Assembly (NCBI GenBank): GCA_001579985.1
Contig: LRSR01003337.1
Location: forward strand, 1 to 38,562
DNA length: 38,562 bases
Direction of reading: 5' to 3'
From: Hypsibius dujardini
Lineage: Eukaryota; Tardigrada; Eutardigrada; Parachela; Hypsibiidae
Of this stretch, positions 10,355-19,592 are shown piece by piece. A program made the position numbers and the translations under genes. The notes under the pieces were generated by a model, which worked only from the letters and a program-made list of their open reading frames with translations, did no database searches and was not told the origin of the DNA. Within the stretch, counting starts at the first letter, position 1. Each line of letters begins with the position of its first letter.

Positions 10355-10721
10355 TCCAATCTGATTTCCGTGTCTGTGTATTCTTTTTGCATGGGGCGAA
10401 ACTTTTTTATAATACGGTTCATGACATAACCGACCGCGATCATTAGTGTTCCAAAAAATAGAGAGGAATGAGAAAAATTAAAAAGAATCTTCAAATATCG
10501 TTATTTCACTTGGACGGTTAGGGCCCCGTGATGACGCACGACTGTGATCTTAGATCAGGTCCTGCCGAGCGGTGATTCTCGAAATTGGAGGCCTCCGCGT
10601 GGCGAGAATTGGGCAGAAGTCCTGACTTCCGGCTAACATCCAATTTATATTAAATTTATATTTAAAAAGGTGCCGCAATTACAGGGAAATCAAGAGTAAG
10701 AATAAGCATCGAACGATGGAT
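10355..10721. other. Intergenic spacer between convergent genes
   Basis: 3' flanks of the repeat-protein gene (+) and the serine protease (-). A GC-richer patch at 10515-10640 looked RNA-like but does not fold as a tRNA by eye. Nothing supported. Confidence 0.6.
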
Positions 10722-11361
10722 TCATTCATATCCATCCATTCGACCGCGTCTCTGCATCTGCCTGATCCACGGCAGGAGATAGGGGATGCTGGTGTACACT
10801 CCTGGATTTCCAGCTGTGCCACACCTTGAAAATTATTAACAAAATGTTGCTTCGAATGAATTCGCTGATGGCAAAAACAAATTATAATACGAAAGATCAT
10901 GATAAAATATCATATATTATCCTGATATAATAGGATGACGCAAGAGTTTACGCACCCGACGCCCCAACTGACCAGTCCGACGAGCACGTAACCGCTTTGG
11001 GCTTTGTTGGACGGGCCGACTGGGAGGGGATCGAAGACCACCAATGGTCCGCCACTGTCGCCCTTGAGTTAAAAAACAAATACCCAAAGTTTAGGCTGTT
11101 TACTTGGCAGGAAAACACAATGCGACATACCTGACAGGCATCGGTCCCACCACCCTCGGTCCCGGCGCATATCATTGTGGCACTGGAGAACACCTTGCCA
11201 TAGTTCAAACGGCAGCGTTCGCTGTCAATCACTCGAATCTTCCCTTGCCGGAGGGCATCAGAAAAGTTGGCCGCTTTTCCTGCTGCACAACGACATAGAT
11301 ACCGAAGATGTTTGCCAGATCGAGAAGCGGAAGAAAGGCCAAATTCAGACAGACAGACAGG

Positions 11362-11392
<31 letters not shown>

Positions 11393-12169
11393 GCACACAG
11401 ACAGACAAACAGACAAACAGACAGACATACCGACAGGTAGACAGACAGACCGACAGACCGATCGACAGACAAACAGTCAGACAGACAGAGAAACAGACAG
11501 ACAGACAGATATGCAGGCAGATAGTCAGGCAGCTGTAGCAATATCGGGGAACCCGGATCAGAAATAATTTATGTACTAACGACTGTATTGATCGGGAATC
11601 TCGGGAACCGCATCCACCCCGCCCCAGCCGGTGACCACGACCTCGGCACCCGGACACAGACGAAACTGCTCGCTGGGCAAGCGAACCGGTTGGACCCTCT
11701 TACTGAACCGCACTGGACGCTCTAGTTTCAAGATTGCTACGTCGTTGCGATGCCCGTTGTGGAAGTTGTAGTCCTTATGAACGTAGACTTTGGAGATGCC
11801 GATATATGTGTGAAATTTCGAGCGTTTATGAACTCCCAGTCCAACACGGTACCCCGACACATTCTTATTGCTGAAGCAAAAGAAACCAATCTCACATTTC
11901 TATCGCGTCTGAATTCTTCTGCCGATCTTCGCTTACTCACTATGTATCGTAAAGCAATAATCATCGATCCCACAGCAAACACAAGACTCACTTGATTATG
12001 CAGACATCCGCGGCGATGCATTGCACAATGCAGTGGGCGGCTGTGAGGACGGTCTGATTCCCGATGAGGACTCCGCCACAAAAGCTCTCTTGGGGGAAGC
12101 TGCCGTTGGATGACGCGAGACCGATCAGTGCCTGCCACGGCCATGCATGTGGTCGGGTTTCCACTCCGT
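10722..12169 (-). CDS. Trypsin-like serine protease (S1 family), catalytic domain
   Basis: Secreted S1 endopeptidase domain in five exons: 12169..11992, 11870..11581, 11279 (or 11282)..11131, 11062..10956 and 10824..10722, all with matching phases. Order of landmarks: DGVETRPHAWPWQALIG, then CGGVLIG and LTAAHC (catalytic His), NDVAILKLERPVRFSKRV (Asp), VTGWGGV, then MICAG, DACQGDSGGPL (Ser), LVGLVSWGVGCGTAGNPGVY and LLPWI. The Asp six residues before the catalytic Ser (DACQGDS) predicts trypsin-like cleavage after Lys/Arg. A Cys-rich insert CIVQCIAADVCII follows the His. The domain starts mid-codon at an acceptor (GTCCTAG at 12170), so at least one 5' exon supplies signal peptide and activation site; see the LysM entry. 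The third intron in reading terms (11580-11280) holds a CAGA array. Confidence 0.88.
11346..11536. repeat. (CAGA)n microsatellite in a protease intron
   Basis: CAGACAGACAG units with AACA, GGCA and GATC interruptions. Lies wholly inside the intron between the catalytic-Asp exon and the following exon. Confidence 0.95.
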
Positions 12170-13082
12170 CTAGGACGGTTTCAAAGAGTTTTTTTTAACT
12201 AGTCTGTTTAGTTGGCAAACGAATTACGGTCTTTAACGCTAAGTGACGAAACCGCGAATCTTCTGTTTTTCAATAACCAGCTGGAGCAATAATAACTAAT
12301 TTGCTCCAGCAAATCATTATAGAGCGAGCTGCGAATTTGTGGCAGGATTAAATTAGACGGATTGTCAATGTCTAATTAAATTGAATACTGATCGATACTG
12401 TCCGCAGTCCGTGTCTACAACAATTTGGAATAGTCTTTAATAAATTAAAAAAATAAAAAACATTGTCCATGTTCTTGACAGGAATGGCAACACTTAGATC
12501 AGCGGAATCTATGCACTGCGTAGAACAACAATCAGTAGCGGAAAATTGAAGTATATTTTACGGGGAACACTCCGAAAGTCTTGGCACTCAATCATTTACT
12601 CTGCACCAAGCGACTGCTTTTTTGAATCACTCAATTTCTATAGTTAGATCACGGCCTTATAAGCGGTAAATCCGAGTTTTACAGACCTGCATGCAGGGAT
12701 CAGAAAGTAGATTCGTTTGGGCAATGGCTAGAACAAATACCGACACTCTTCTTGAGAACAACAATCAATCAATCAAGTCACAAATCAATCAATCAAGCGA
12801 AGATAAACATGATATGAACATTTTAATATAAAAATATAAAAAATATATATATACTTTTAATTCGAATTAATTTGAAAATTGGAGTTGTGGGATTTCTTGG
12901 TGAGCCTCACAACGACCCTACTTCGTTTGTTAGAAATGTGCAGATGAAAGGTGTCAATACCTACTATGGCGGAGGGGAAGACGGAGCAAGCCTCCAAACT
13001 GTTAGGAGATTCTGTATTGGTATACCGAAGAAGATACGGATAATATCAGCAAAGATCGTTAGTTCTCTCCCCTGCACAATTT
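12170..13082. other. Intron or spacer between the LysM exon and the protease domain
   Basis: AT-rich, with a short hairpin GCTGGAGCAA/TTGCTCCAGC at 12281-12310 and a few CAAT repeats near 12765-12800. A plus-strand frame without ATG (12872-13174) looks protein-like in part (KIGVVGFLGEPHN) but has no start, and I do not call it. A strong minus-strand acceptor (GTTGTTCTACGCAG, near 12520) could mark a small unplaced exon. Confidence 0.5.
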
Positions 13083-13412
13083 TCACGCATTACAAGTGTT
13101 ACCCATCGTTGAGGACGATCGCAGCGGTCGCTCCGTGGGTGAGGTCGATCCTTCTGATTCGACAATTTGTGTAGTATCGGCGTCCTCTTCCTCATCACCC
13201 GCAGGCACACAAACAACGTCCCCCGGGCTGAGGAGGTCCCAGTCCAAGTTCCCGTCCTCATTGAGCGCTCTAATTGCCGCCGCAGACGTCTCGTACTGCC
13301 GGGCGATTGTGAAGAGCGTCTCCCCGGTCTGGAGAGAGTGACTCCGGTCACAGGCTCTGACATATCCCCATAGAGATAGGCAAACCAAACTCCAGCTTAC
13401 AATTCGGGCCAT
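13083..13412 (-). CDS. Secreted single-LysM protein, or N-terminal exon of a LysM-protease
   Basis: The unspliced ORF encodes 109 aa: a signal peptide (MARIVSWSLVCLSLWGYVRA, cleavage before C21), one LysM domain at about residues 22-70 (HSLQTGETLFTIARQYETSA, then NEDGNLDWDLLSPGDVVCVP), and an acidic then Ser/Thr-rich tail (GDEEEDADTTQIVESEGSTS). LysM folds bind N-acetylglucosamine polymers such as chitin or peptidoglycan; an extracellular single LysM is unusual in animals. Near the 3' end there is a donor, ATGG|GTAACA (exon end 13103), in phase 1, exactly what the S1 domain exon at 12169 needs; the junction codon would be GAC (Asp). Direct splicing would give SSSTM-DGVETRPHAWPWQ with no Arg-Ile-Val activation site, so either another exon intervenes or the LysM protein stands alone, ending GNTCNA. 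Confidence 0.7.
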   Translation of the reverse strand: MARIVSWSLVCLSLWGYVRACDRSHSLQTGETLFTIARQYETSAAAIRALNEDGNLDWDLLSPGDVVCVPAGDEEEDADTTQIVESEGSTSPTERPLRSSSTMGNTCNA

Positions 13413-13933
13413 GTTTTAGGTTCCGTCGTAAATTGAAGCACACAAAATGACGACTCGTCGATCTGCAGAGCTGGTGCAAGGAAAATCGTCGTAGCGAGTC
13501 TATCTACACGTTCTATCTACACCGCAGATGTTATCATCGACCGCGCGACGTAATTTCGAGTTTGGAAATCAAAAACTGGTCCTTGTTTTGATAATTTCTT
13601 GTCGCTAAAAAAGAATGCTGTTTTCTCGAAAAGATAACAAAAGATCGGTTAATTCGAATTCCTGATAACTAAACCAATTGGCGTCAACGATAAAAAAGCA
13701 ATATTATGTTTCGTAAACAGAATTGAAAAGGATGAAGAATGGCCAATTCATTTTTTTTCACAAACAAAAAACTAACGCTAACGAGCCATTTTCATTTTTA
13801 CACTCTCATGTAAATGGGCATTCAGAATTCGAAATTCCCGTTAAAAATTGTTCCGATTTCAGAAGATACAATGCCAGACCGCTTTCCAACACTCGAAATT
13901 CAACAAAATTCACGGCACAACGCAAAGGTGCAA
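13413..13933. other. Spacer between RBMX2 and the LysM gene
   Basis: AT-rich sequence. It should hold the 3' UTR of RBMX2 and the promoter of the LysM/protease gene (same strand). A GATAA-like cluster (GATAACTAA, GATAAAAAAG, AGATAACAAAAG) lies at 13630-13700; no clear TATA box seen. Confidence 0.5.
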
Positions 13934-15164
13934 CTATCGTCGCTGGGACCTCCCTGAGATCGTGGGACCTCCCTGGGACCTCCCTGAGATCGTGGGACCT
14001 CCCTGGGACCTCTCTGACATCGTGGGACCTCCCTGAGACCTCCCTGAGATCGTGGGACCTCCCTGGGACCTCCCTGACCGGTCATCGTGCCGCGTTCGCT
14101 CACGGTCACTCCCGTAGGTCGGCCGATCGCGATCCCGATCTCGCGGTTGATCCGTTCGGTAGTTCGTCAACTGGCCTCTCTGATTGCTTCCGTAGTTCGA
14201 ACGGTCTCTCTGTCGCGGGGACGGGGAACGCGAACGACGCCACGAAGACGAGTCGTCCTCCTTCTTCTTTCCACTTCCGCCGGACAGCGCGAGCGGAATG
14301 GATGCCGCTTTGCGTTCCAGCTCTTTCGCCACGTCCGGACCGCAGCCTACCTCCGCGAGCATCTTCTTGATCTCATCGTCCGAGCCCTCCTTGGGCGCTT
14401 TGTAGTTGGCCACGTGGTCAACACGGATCGTGCGACCGCAGATTTTGGTGCCGTTGAAGTTGTCCACGGCGAGGATGGTGCTGCGTTGGTCTTCATAGCA
14501 GATGAAGCAGAAGCCCTTGGACTTGCCGGACTTCTGGTCACGCACCAGGTTGATGTTTACCGGCTCGCCATACCTGAAACAACAGCAAAACACGATGTGT
14601 CTATCGGATGTGACCATCAAACTGGTCAATCAATCAATCAAACAGTCAGTCAGTCAGTCAGTCAGTCAATCAATCGATCAATCAATCAATCAATCAAACA
14701 GTCAATCAGTCAATCAATCAATCAGTCAATCAGTCAATCAATCATGACAACTTCTAGGACTTCCCAAAATGATCGCAAGATGGGCAAAAAATACCAAATG
14801 AATAAGGAATAAAAATAGATCGGCCTCAAAAGCAACCAGTAACAAAAAATATATGACAAAAGCAGTCTATGGACATTTGCAACACAAGTCGCATCAAAAG
14901 AAAGTTCAACAATATAAAAATATATCAATCAATCAAACGTTGCAATTACGAATAAACTACCAAGCCAATCGACCAATCAACGCGGACTTACTGCGAGAAA
15001 ATGCAGATGATGTCTCCCTCTGACAATTCATAAGGCAGTCCGCCGACAAAAATCCACGCACTATCCTTATACTGTTGGTGCCAGGACTTATCCTCCGAGA
15101 TTCCGAGTTTCGCTTCACGCTCATTAAGTTCGTTGATCTTGCGAGTGTTTGTGAGGGGATTCAT
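13934..15164 (-). CDS. RBMX2: RBMX2 homologue (RRM protein of the U2 snRNP/RES complex)
   Basis: Nuclear pre-mRNA splicing factor, homologue of yeast Ist3/Snu17. Exons 15164..14992 and 14573..13934 give 270 aa. The N-terminus [20 protein letters not shown] and [20 protein letters not shown] match the human protein almost residue for residue. The RRM (about residues 35-113) has RNP2 IFVGGL and RNP1 KGFCFICY, followed by [19 protein letters not shown] and [13 protein letters not shown], the RBMX2/Ist3 signature extension. The intron splits the codon for Gln just before [12 protein letters not shown]. The C-terminus is an Arg/Ser/Asp-rich tail ([20 protein letters not shown]) ending in about five repeats of the 10-mer [10 protein letters not shown], encoded by a 30-bp minisatellite and not present in the vertebrate protein as I recall it. 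Its start lies 94 bp after the stop of the LYR gene on the same strand. Confidence 0.95.
13944..14085. repeat. 30-bp coding minisatellite in the RBMX2 tail
   Basis: About five copies of a 30-bp unit (19 + 11 bp sub-units; plus strand GGGACCTCCCTGAGATCGT then GGGACCTCCCT). The period is a multiple of three, so copy-number change keeps the frame; it encodes GRSQGGPT[IM]S. Confidence 0.9.
14619..14750. repeat. (CAAT)n/(CAGT)n microsatellite in the RBMX2 intron
   Basis: Tetranucleotide array alternating AATC, AGTC and AAAC units. A smaller CAAT run recurs at about 14924-14935 in the same intron. Confidence 0.9.
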
Positions 15165-15236
15165 TATTTTGTGAGTTCTTCCCGAGTTTGACGCGGTTTA
15201 CAGCACTCGCCCGCGCTTCAGTAACGCCTCTCCCCG

Positions 15237-15258
15237 CTGAAATCAATTGCAAAACATG
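15237..15258 (-). promoter_or_regulatory. Splice-acceptor-like site between the LYR and RBMX2 reading frames
   Basis: On the minus strand the bases after the LYR stop read TGTTTTGCAATTGATTTCAG|CGGGGAG. This is a good 3' splice site 24 bases after the LYR stop and 73 bases before the RBMX2 ATG. It could take a spliced leader or be used in cis from an upstream 5' UTR exon. Confidence 0.4.
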
Positions 15259-15459
15259 TTATTCCACATCACGGAACCGAAACTTGGCAAGGCCTACCTC
15301 GATGGAGCGAGAAATATTTTCGGGAAGAGGATTCTCGCGATTTTGCTCAAATTCCGCACGAACTCGGCTGACGAAATATTCTTTGTCGGTGAATTGAAGG
15401 TTCTGGCTGTAGCGGATGAGTTTTTTATACAGGGCCAGGGCCGGGCTTCTCATAGACAT
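15259..15459 (-). CDS. LYR-motif mitochondrial microprotein (MIEF1 upstream-ORF-like)
   Basis: A 66-residue protein from [20 protein letters not shown], then [20 protein letters not shown] and a C-terminal helix [15 protein letters not shown]. The pattern L-x-LY-x-x-L-x-R, then L-x-[FY]-TD, F-x-x-x-[VI]-R-x-EF-x-x-N and E-x-GL matches the LYR family and, position for position, the 70-residue human microprotein encoded upstream of MIEF1, which works in the mitochondrial matrix in mitoribosome assembly. I start at 15459 because length and the Met before SPALALY fit the family; the frame is open back to an ATG at 15552 (97 aa), which could supply a longer presequence. Single exon, same strand as RBMX2, 94 bp upstream of it. 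In vertebrates this microprotein precedes MIEF1; here no MIEF1 sequence follows. Confidence 0.78.
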   Translation of the reverse strand: MSMRSPALALYKKLIRYSQNLQFTDKEYFVSRVRAEFEQNRENPLPENISRSIEVGLAKFRFRDVE

Positions 15460-15552
15460 CGTAGAAGCGCAGCAGATTCGGAGAATTCGTAAAAGCGTGC
15501 GAACAACGTTCCGTTCTTTGCCATTTAAATGCCTCGTGGTACATAGATTCAT

Positions 15553-16266
15553 TAATGGATTGATCGATTGATTGATTGATCAATTGAAGGATAAATCCAA
15601 TAAATCTGGCCCAGCGGACCCGCCCGGCGGCCTTGTGACTGCCGCTCCGCTCACGGCAATGAGGTCAGTGTTAGTCTAGTCTAGAGTGTTTTGTAGACTA
15701 ATTTCATAAACGGACCTTGGACTATAAAAAACGTGGACTATTTAATCTTTAAAGTTAAAATCTTTAATTTAAAATTCTAAAATTTTAATTTTAATTAAAT
15801 TAATTAATTTTTTGCAGGTGCGCAAGATTCGCTGTTAGTGTCTGAATTCTTTTTACAAAAAAATCTTCTGTCTAAAATACTCTTCTCTCTAAAATTAGAC
15901 ACAAAACTGCAAAATCTCTGACCTAACGACTGACGGCTATGGAGAGATGGCAAATCTAAGCTAAACTAAAAAAAAATTAACTAAGGCTAAACTAAAATTT
16001 TACTTATTTTTCGGCTTTGTTTTTTTTAGTTGAATAAAAAAAACTTAACTAAAAGTTGTTGTCACTAAAAATTTAACTGGGAAAAAATCAGTTAATTCAT
16101 TCCCACTAAACCTGGGCTAAAAGTTATAGTTACACTGCTGAAAGAATCTAAACCAAATTCCTTTCTACCTAATTTTACAACTTCAGTAACTTTAGTAAAC
16201 TAAAAAAAATAATTAGTTTACTAATCAGTAAGAAATCCAGATACTAGTTGTAACTCTTTTCAACAG
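15553..16266. other. AT-rich intergenic stretch with ACTAAA-rich block
   Basis: A CAAT run at 15560-15590, then at about 15760-16240 a block dominated by CTAAACTAAAA, TTAACTAA and TTTTTTAGTT. Similar blocks recur in the GPCR introns, at 25440-25720 and at 27690-27960. No ORF. Confidence 0.6.
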
Positions 16267-16270
16267 GAGT

Positions 16271-16611
16271 ATGGTGTACAAGAAAATGAAAGATACGGTG
16301 TCACGGTCACAAGGCGAAGTGACGTTCGACCTTGACTTCAGCTATGAGCTCATACTGTGTAGTCTGTGGTTTCACGGATTGCATAAAAGATCTTTGACAA
16401 CTACGGTGATTCATGTGGGAACCATGTTCCTTTGGTAAGTGAACGCTTCGCGTTCGCTAAAGACACGCCTACAACTTGTTCCTGTATAAACACTCGGTCT
16501 GGGCTAGGGCTGATTATTATTAGCGTTCTGTAGTCTTTGCTGCTGGATTCTCTGGAGTCGTTCCGCACCCATAAATCATGCATCATTCCATTTTCCCGTT
16601 TCAGTAGATAG
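16271..16611 (+). CDS. Candidate small two-exon gene (56 aa), uncertain
   Basis: Not recognised. A plus-strand exon is framed by an acceptor (CTCTTTTCAACAG at 16266) and a strong donor (CCTTTG|GTAAGTG at 16435). The only good downstream acceptor, CATTTTCCCGTTTCAG (16604), closes the frame after two codons. Predicted CDS 16271-16434 plus 16605-16611. The peptide MVYKKMKDTVSRSQGEVTFD continues with a mildly hydrophobic middle (ELILCSLWFHGL). The splice signals are better than chance would often give, but there is no homology, so this could equally be non-coding RNA or coincidence. The first intron, if any, would lie in the AT-rich block to its left. Confidence 0.2.
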
Positions 16612-17188
16612 ATGGAGCATACAGTAGAGAGTTGATTAGTTCACCTGATACAGGAACGGACAGGTGACAACGGTAAGGTCATGCTTGTCTTGCAACAGGC
16701 ACGTTTAATCCCAGTCACGATACTCAAGGGATCGGCATTCGTACGAGTTCAACGTCATTTCAACAAAATAACGTCGACGAGATATATGGTCTGGTGATCT
16801 GCTAATTAAACCAATTTCGAGGTTCACATGAAACGGACTGCCGGTAATAAGGTGACGTATGAAGGATCGGAAGCTTTTACATACCGGTAAATCTCTCATC
16901 TACTGTATCATATTTATGTATCAAGAGGCTGCGACGTGGCATAGACATGTTATTAATCGCCTTACCCGCATTAGTGTTCACCGAGTACAATAAATGAGCG
17001 GACCGAGATAAAATGAGACAAAATTGCACGACTCCATATTGTACAGTTTTTGAGGTGATCGCACTCGCACGCAAGGGAATAAGGAAGATGTTAACTCTGG
17101 GTCGGCTCTTGTAGTTATGATAGCCCAGAATGTCTGCTTCGGTTCTCGATAACATCAGTGTGCAACAAAAGATCCGGGAGCTTAAGCT

Positions 17189-19048
17189 CTACCCCGTTCC
17201 GGTATTTTTCAATTGGTCTACGGAAACAGTGGGTCTTTGATGGACCAGAAAGATGGGTGCCGGTCCGACCGTTAAAGACTTCTCTCCAGTTGGAAACAGC
17301 TTCATGCGTATCGTATTCCTCCAGCTTTCGCTCAGCATCATCGGCAGCCACGGACTCAAAGCCATACCTATAAATCAGGCAGCGCAGAATAAAACCAATT
17401 TTTGTTTCCCAAAATCACCCAATTATAACAAAGAATTGGGCAGATATAAATAAATTTATTTTTTATTTGAATATTATTATATATTATATCTTATTATTAC
17501 AGTATGTTATAAGTAATATAATAATATTACGTATTATCATTATATTATTTAATATTATTATTTAATAAAATTAATGAAATGTTTTTATTTACTGAAATTT
17601 ATGAATAAAATAAATTTACTATTTATTTATTAACATTCAATGTCTGTTAACAGAATTCCTCACCGGCATGTTGCAACATAATTAAAATCAACCCAACTTG
17701 CTTCATGTCTCCCGGGCTCCTCACTGCAAACGCCTGTATCGTGGACGGGAGGAAGCACACAATGAACACCAAACACGTGACGCATGTGCTCTTCGCCACC
17801 CGGACTTCTTTTTTGATCTGCCGTAACGTTCCGGCAGCCAGCGCGCCCGATGTGACATCTTCCAGCACAACGCGATGTCGCCGTTGCGAGTTCATGGTGA
17901 CCTTCACCCAAATCGCCAGATATGAGGCGCAAATTAAGACCACCGCCACTCCGGTTGTAATCGCTCGTGATGCCGTGAGAAAAGCCTTTTCCCGTTTTAG
18001 AAAAGTGCATTTATAAGTGGGATCCCCCACGAAACCGTAGGACGCTCCGAGATGGAACAACGGGAAGATATAAATGACGATGGTGATGAACCACGGACTG
18101 ACTAATAAAATTGATAGAAGTATTTTGGATTTCAGGATTCGAACTCGTTTGTAGAAGACGATGACGCAGTAACGGTTGACGGCGATCGCCGCGTGGCACA
18201 GCACGACCACGTAGACTAAGGCAACGTTGGTGAAGGCGGAAAACTGACACCAAAAATCGTTGCCCGGATCGGCGAGAAAGTTACGGTCCTGTGTGATGTA
18301 CGTGAGGATCTGGAAGTTGAGACGACAAGATCAAACTAATTAAAACTAAACTTTTCAGCAACTACTTTTTTAGTTTTAGTTGAGTTTTTGTTGAAAAAGT
18401 AAACCAACATTAAGATATAATTTTATTGAAAAACATATAAACAACTAAACTTAGTTAAGAATTGTCAACAAAAACTAAGCTAAACAGCTAAAATCGGCAA
18501 GAAAGTTGCGGTCCTGTGTGATGTATGTGAGGATCTGGAAACGTAAGCTAAAGTAAAACTGAAATTTTACCAACTTTAGTTTTGGTTTTAGCTTGCTTGC
18601 TTTCTAAACAAAAACGAAATTATGGCTAAATATTTTATGGGAAAGAAAAATAAAAGAACTAATTCTCGTTGGCTACGCGTACTATAAAAAATGGCCAAAT
18701 AACTTTACAGTTGTCGGTGCTAAAAAAGACTTGAAATAATCATGTTTAGAAACTAATTTTTAAGCTGAAAATTTTAAGCTATCTGATTTTAGTCTTTGTC
18801 GTCACTACCTGGAAGGGTCCACTGAAAATGCAGAAAAATAAGCTGGATAGGCAGAGATTAAGGAAACAGGCTTTGACGGACTGTCGGTGCTTTTTGTCGT
18901 TGTGGAGGACGACAAGGAAGGTGACACAACCGATGAATCCGATTATCACGATTGGAATCGTGACAACTCCAAGCGCGACACTACTGTTGCTTGACTGGGA
19001 ACTGTTTTGGCGGCTGACAAACGATTCATTGGTGCTGTTTAAGTTCAT
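17189..19048 (-). CDS. Class A (rhodopsin-like) orphan GPCR, copy 1
   Basis: Seven-span receptor of the plasma membrane, ligand unknown. Exons 19048..18809, 18309..17664 and 17367..17189 (phases 0 and 1) give 354 aa. N-terminus with several NxS/T sites; TM1 VALGVVTIPIVIIGFIGCVT; TM2 CFLNLCLSSLFFCIFSGPFQ; TM3 ends ...AAIAVNRYCVIVFYKR, so DRY is NRY; TM4 ILLSILLVSPWFITIVIYIF; TM5 TTGVAVVLICASYLAIWVKV; TM6 CVTCLVFIVCFLPSTIQAF; TM7 ILIMLQHAGMALSPWLPMML with SPWLP where NPxxY is usual, then helix 8 SESWRNTIRMKLF. NRY is known from the Tre1/moody receptors, but I cannot place it firmly there. Start chosen at MNLNSTNES because it aligns with the only possible ATG of copy 2. Intron 1 contains a decoy exon-2 start at 18534..18493. 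Confidence 0.85.
18493..18534 (-). repeat. Duplicate of the exon 2 5' end inside intron 1 of GPCR copy 1
   Basis: 42 bases coding ILTYITQDRNFLAD, preceded by an intact acceptor (ACGTTTCCAG), repeat the first 14 codons of exon 2 with three differences, all synonymous. After GAT the sequence turns intronic and the frame stops within six codons, with no donor. Looks like a relic of an older exon 2 start left by an unequal exchange with copy 2, or a decoy splice site. Confidence 0.8.
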
Positions 19049-19345
19049 TTTGTCAAACATCACTTCGACGAGTAAGGAGAAAAAACATATAAAAATCTCT
19101 GAAAATTAAATGATCGCTGACAAAGAAAATCGGGAAATATTCAAAATGGTTCCTGACAGTTCGATCACTCAAATACGTTGTGGCCTTATATTGCCATTTT
19201 ACTGATTAAAAGGAAGTACCCGGAATATAAGGGAAGGTGGAGCAAGATATTAGGTCCCACTCACGGGACTTTAGGGATCTTCATTGTACTGGATGTAAGA
19301 CGCGCGTCACTGAAACACAATGCCGCGACATTTTGATAATTAAGA

Positions 19346-19592
19346 TAGCTGACATAACTGACTGCGGTAAGCGACAGAATTTAACCTAACGGAGGGTACC
19401 GGAAATGGGCAAAAGGGGCGGGGCAGGGATGTAATTAAACAACCAACCAATCAACTCCGCTCCGATTGCTCCGGAGCTCTGCTGTTTGATTGGTTGATTG
19501 TTCAAGAATTACCTTTGCCCCGCCCCTTTTGCCCATTTCCGAGACCCTCCATTAGAATAAATTCTGTCGCTTACTGTAGATAGCCGACATAC
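19346..19592. mobile_element. Fold-back element, GGAGGGT family, copy 1
   Basis: Long imperfect inverted repeat. Left arm includes GTAAGCGACAGAATTTA and GGAGGGTACCGGAAATGGGC then AAAAGGGGCGGGGC; the right arm is its complement (GCCCCGCCCCTTTTGCCCAT, ACCCTCC, ATTCTGTCGCTTAC). The middle also folds (GTTTGATTGGTTGATTG against CAACCAACCAATCAA). A second copy is at 29985-30205. No coding capacity: a MITE. Confidence 0.8.

Noticed and set aside
10515-10640. GC-rich patch that looked like a tRNA or small RNA
   Set aside because: No TTCGA-type T arm or cloverleaf pairing could be made by eye.
12872-13174. Plus-strand frame with KIGVVGFLGEPHNDPTS
   Set aside because: No ATG, no splice sites that fit, and it overlaps the 3' part of the LysM exon on the other strand.
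16705-17155. Two minus-strand ORFs (64 and 92 residues) downstream of GPCR copy 1
   Set aside because: They fall in the expected 3' UTR after the in-frame stop at 17189 and have no counterpart in copy 2.
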